A stretch of DNA of 64,000 bases from Aliiroseovarius sp. F47248L (GTDB lineage: Bacteria; Pseudomonadota; Alphaproteobacteria; Rhodobacterales; Rhodobacteraceae): assembly GCF_023016085.1 (NCBI RefSeq), contig NZ_JALKBF010000003.1, positions 1 through 64,000 on the forward strand, given 5' to 3'. The position numbers were made by a program, and so were the translations under genes. A model generated the notes under the pieces. The model was given only the letters and a program-made list of their open reading frames with translations. It searched no databases and was not told the DNA's origin. Of this stretch, positions 63,081 to 64,000 are shown piece by piece. The stretch's first letter is position 1. Each line of letters opens with the position of its first letter.

Positions 63081-63422
63081 ATGATCGAACGCATCGACAC
63101 CGGTATCCGGTCGTCAAAGATCGTGAAACACAATGGCGTTGCTTATCTGACCGGACAGGTCGGGGAAGGCGCGACCATTCAGGACCAGACTGCCGAGTGC
63201 CTGCGCCGCGTCGATGCGTTGCTGACACAGGCGGGATCGTCGCGCGAACATATGTTGCGGGCCACCATCTGGCTCGCAGACATGAGCGATTTCGACGGGC
63301 TGAACGAGGTCTGGAATGCCTGGGTGCCCGAGGGCCACGCCCCCGCCCGCGCCTGTGGCGAAGCCAAACTGGCTCGGCCCGAGCTGAAGGTCGAGATCAT
63401 CGTGGACGCGGCGTATAGCTGA
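63081..63422 (+). CDS. RidA/YjgF-family deaminase
   Basis: This is a 113-residue protein whose ATG at 63081 has GGAG about 14 bases upstream. VAYLTGQVG near residue 20 and RPELKVEIIVDAAY at the C-terminus match the family. The invariant arginine of active RidA proteins is present as part of PARACGEAKLARPE. Members hydrolyse reactive enamine/imine intermediates. Placement behind hutU suggests that it protects against such intermediates from amino acid breakdown, which is inference. Confidence 0.88.
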   Translation: MIERIDTGIRSSKIVKHNGVAYLTGQVGEGATIQDQTAECLRRVDALLTQAGSSREHMLRATIWLADMSDFDGLNEVWNAWVPEGHAPARACGEAKLARPELKVEIIVDAAYS

Positions 63423-63434
63423 TAACGAACCTTG

Positions 63435-63469
63435 AAAGGCCCGTGCGAATCATTCCGTGCGGGCCTTTT
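63435..63469. terminator. Bidirectional terminator between the RidA gene and hutC
   Basis: AAAGGCCCG and CGGGCCTTT form a 9-bp stem around a 16-base loop, with T residues on the plus side and a matching A-rich left arm that gives U residues on the minus side. It serves both convergent genes. Confidence 0.88.
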
Positions 63470-63480
63470 CTTATGCGCGG

Positions 63481-64000
63481 TCAGTATTGCATCGTCACGC
63501 GGTGGCCACGGCGATAGGTCAGTTGCACAAAGGTGATCGTCCGCCCCTCAAGCCAAGTTGTGCGCTCGGTCTGGAACAGGGCGTTGCCTTCGGTGCAATC
63601 CAGATATTCCGCGATGGTGGCGTCCGCCTGGACGGCGTGAAAGCTGATCTGCGCGTCGGTAAACGGCACGGTGGACACCAGCCATTCATTGGGGCCGACA
63701 TCTGAGAAATCGTGTTGCTCTGCTTCGGGCAGGGCCGAGAGGTTGATCCAGCGATCCTCGTGCTGATACGGCGCGCCGTCGGCGTAATGCATACAGGTCA
63801 GGTGAAGCACCCGGTCATCGCGCTGCAACGCCATGCGGGCGCGCAGCCAGTTGGGGGCGGGTTCGGCCTGACCATGCACCAGCGCATAGCGATAGGTGGC
63901 GCCCAGTTCCTCGATTTCCTGCCCAACGATGGGGATGTTCAGGCGCACCTGGCGGATTGGATTCTGGCGCACCCTTGTGCCAGCCTTGCGGCGGCGTTCG
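63481..64000 (-). CDS. hutC: Histidine utilisation repressor HutC (N-terminal part beyond window)
   Basis: The visible 172 codons encode the C-terminal UTRA effector domain of a GntR-family repressor. The frame stays open to the window edge, reading ERRRKAGTRVRQNP before the domain, so the DNA-binding part lies outside. ELGATYRYALVHGQAEPA and LHLTCMHYADGAPYQHEDRWINL are typical HutC UTRA segments, and the C-terminus (VQLTYRRGHRV) also fits. It is convergent with the hut operon. The ligand is expected to be urocanate. A HutC-type palindrome lies between hutF and hutI. Confidence 0.9.
   Translation of the reverse strand, partial: ERRRKAGTRVRQNPIRQVRLNIPIVGQEIEELGATYRYALVHGQAEPAPNWLRARMALQRDDRVLHLTCMHYADGAPYQHEDRWINLSALPEAEQHDFSDVGPNEWLVSTVPFTDAQISFHAVQADATIAEYLDCTEGNALFQTERTTWLEGRTITFVQLTYRRGHRVTMQY

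Noticed and set aside
1..64000. CRISPR arrays, insertion sequences, tRNA or rRNA genes
   Set aside because: I found no regularly spaced repeats, transposase genes with terminal repeats, or recognisable RNA gene sequences on either strand. A covariance-model scan would be needed to exclude small RNA genes fully.

Overview
The window is ordinary-density bacterial chromosome (or chromid) DNA of fairly high GC, with short intergenic gaps, many 1-4 base start/stop overlaps, frequent GTG starts and a few TTG starts. Gene content points to an alphaproteobacterium of the Rhodobacteraceae (Roseobacter group): a phosphatidylcholine pathway by PE methylation (psd-pssA-pmtA), TRAP transport of sialic acid, a LacI-controlled inositol cluster, a DUF1403-ScpB pair and HutF-type histidine degradation. 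This placement is inferred from gene families, not from an rRNA or marker gene; I see no rRNA, tRNA, insertion sequence or CRISPR array. No gene-free stretch exceeds 300 bases; the largest gap is about 237 bases (52636-52872).

Layout. 187-8798: a CPA-type cation/proton antiporter and a secreted pentaheme cytochrome c (minus strand), divergent from a complete but unusual Na+-NQR-type operon, nqrA-B-C-D-E-F, followed by a 59-residue NqrM-like maturation protein and a CBS-pair protein. 8907-11788: an XRE-cupin regulator, then kbl-tdh for threonine to glycine plus acetyl-CoA. 11798-21725: an Lrp-type regulator facing a long plus-strand run: class V PLP enzyme, flavin monooxygenase, two carboxymuconolactone-decarboxylase-like proteins, an opine-dehydrogenase-family enzyme and a polyamine-type ABC importer. 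This looks like an uptake-plus-catabolism module of unknown substrate. 21850-34825: inositol catabolism (iolG, aldolase, iolB, iolC, iolD on minus; two Gfo/Idh dehydrogenases flanking iolE on plus), a LacI repressor and a sugar ABC importer, tied together by two copies of a palindromic LacI operator.

34942-42241: DUF1403 and ScpB; psd-pssA-pmtA; nadA-nadB-nadC. 42291-43673: a MarR regulator with a four-cysteine tail, divergent from an unknown secreted protein. 43716-49944: sialic acid use (nanK, nanE, TRAP siaM/Q/P, a GntR regulator, divergent nanA). 50014-52635: a ParDE toxin-antitoxin pair, then an ECF sigma factor, its anti-sigma factor and a secreted fasciclin protein. The last three appear to share an autoregulated promoter element. 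52873-55761: a CocE-type hydrolase and a bestrophin-like channel, convergent. 55826-64000: histidine utilisation (hutD, hutF, hutI, hutH, hutG, hutU, a RidA protein and the start-truncated hutC repressor at the window edge).

The most interesting items are the NQR variant, whose very short NqrB lacks the usual flavin-attachment motif and which sits beside a pentaheme cytochrome with an EF-hand loop; the Lrp-controlled module of unknown substrate; and the MarR protein with a cysteine tail.
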